NCBI GenBank assembly: GCA_949127685.1
Contig: CASBPW010000288.1
Location: 1-5,689 of the forward strand
DNA: 5,689 nt
Origin: Candidatus Sivonenia alaskensis PMM_0068
GTDB lineage: Bacteria; Cyanobacteriota; Cyanobacteriia; Gloeobacterales; PMM-0068
Direction: 5' to 3'
The notes beneath the pieces were generated by a model. It did not search any database. It was not told the DNA's origin and saw nothing but the letters and a program-made list of their open reading frames with translations. A program made the translations under genes and the position numbers. Shown piece by piece: positions 5,661 through 5,689 of the stretch; positions within the stretch are counted from its first letter, which is position 1, and each line of letters opens with the position of its first letter.

Positions 5661-5689
5661 CCAGTTTCCTATTTCGCGGCAGAAGCCAA
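5586..5689 (+). CDS. Possible N-terminal part of a divergent gene (partial)
   Basis: From a GTG at 5586 the frame stays open to the window edge and reads as protein-like, with YLDRFFNLHRDYRNG and then LATDPVSYFAAEA. A GGAGAG lies nine bases upstream, within the hairpin. The frame is open back to a TAA at 5544-5546, so a start upstream of 5586 is not excluded, though no ATG is present. A TTG at 5649 is a further candidate start. Another plus-strand frame (ITETDWQPTQFP...) is also fairly protein-like but has no usual start codon after the TAG at 5608. With fewer than 50 codons visible, no family can be named and the whole call may be wrong. If real, it is transcribed divergently from the nurA-like gene. 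Confidence 0.25.
   Translation, partial: MLSYVGYLDRFFNLHRDYRNGLATDPVSYFAAEA

Noticed and set aside
1..5689. CRISPR array, tRNA, rRNA, insertion sequence or HIP1 (GCGATCGC) sites
   Set aside because: No regularly spaced direct repeats, tRNA cloverleaf with TTCGA-type loop, transposase-like gene or HIP1 octamer was recognised on reading both strands.

Overview
The window looks like part of a cyanobacterial chromosome. The strongest reason is the gene ending at 3051, a Rubisco-activase-type AAA+ protein whose closest remembered relatives are the cyanobacterial/plant Rca proteins. A cyanobacterial-type NurA-domain protein and an exported protein with a dockerin-like module fit the same picture. 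Base composition is roughly balanced by eye. The octamer GCGATCGC (HIP1), abundant in many cyanobacteria, was not seen, so the genus is left open.

Layout. Bases 1-110 hold the last 35 codons of an unidentified plus-strand protein. A gap of about 210 bp follows, containing a doubled G6 motif. A plus-strand pair comes next: a 599-residue protein with five exactly 40-residue-spaced TPR units (320-2119), then, only 38-53 bp on, the Rubisco activase-like gene (start 2173 or 2158, end 3051). The spacing suggests one transcript. The activase stops right after the AAA+ core and lacks the C-terminal Rubisco-small-subunit-like (SSUL) domain found in many cyanobacterial Rca proteins.

The minus strand then carries a NurA-domain nuclease-like gene (5404-4205) and, about 215 bp downstream, a secreted dockerin-like protein (3989-3114). 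The latter converges on the activase gene with only 62 bp between the two stop codons and no evident terminator. The 215-bp spacer contains a run of four small hairpins and another paired G-run, resembling a cyanobacterial intergenic repeat. No HerA helicase gene, the usual NurA partner, is in view.

The last 270 bp (5420-5689), upstream of the nurA-like gene, contain a perfect 8-bp stem with a 5-nt loop, a second small hairpin, and an outer imperfect inverted repeat enclosing both. A reading frame open to the window edge (from GTG 5586) may be the start of a divergent gene, but this is weakly supported.

How the genes might work together: the TPR protein and the Rca-like ATPase are the only pair whose arrangement suggests joint function (Rubisco remodelling or assembly). 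The other genes look functionally unrelated. The observations most worth following are the TPR-Rca linkage, the SSUL-less divergent activase, the cysteine-rich insert in the NurA protein, and the structured 3' intergenic region.
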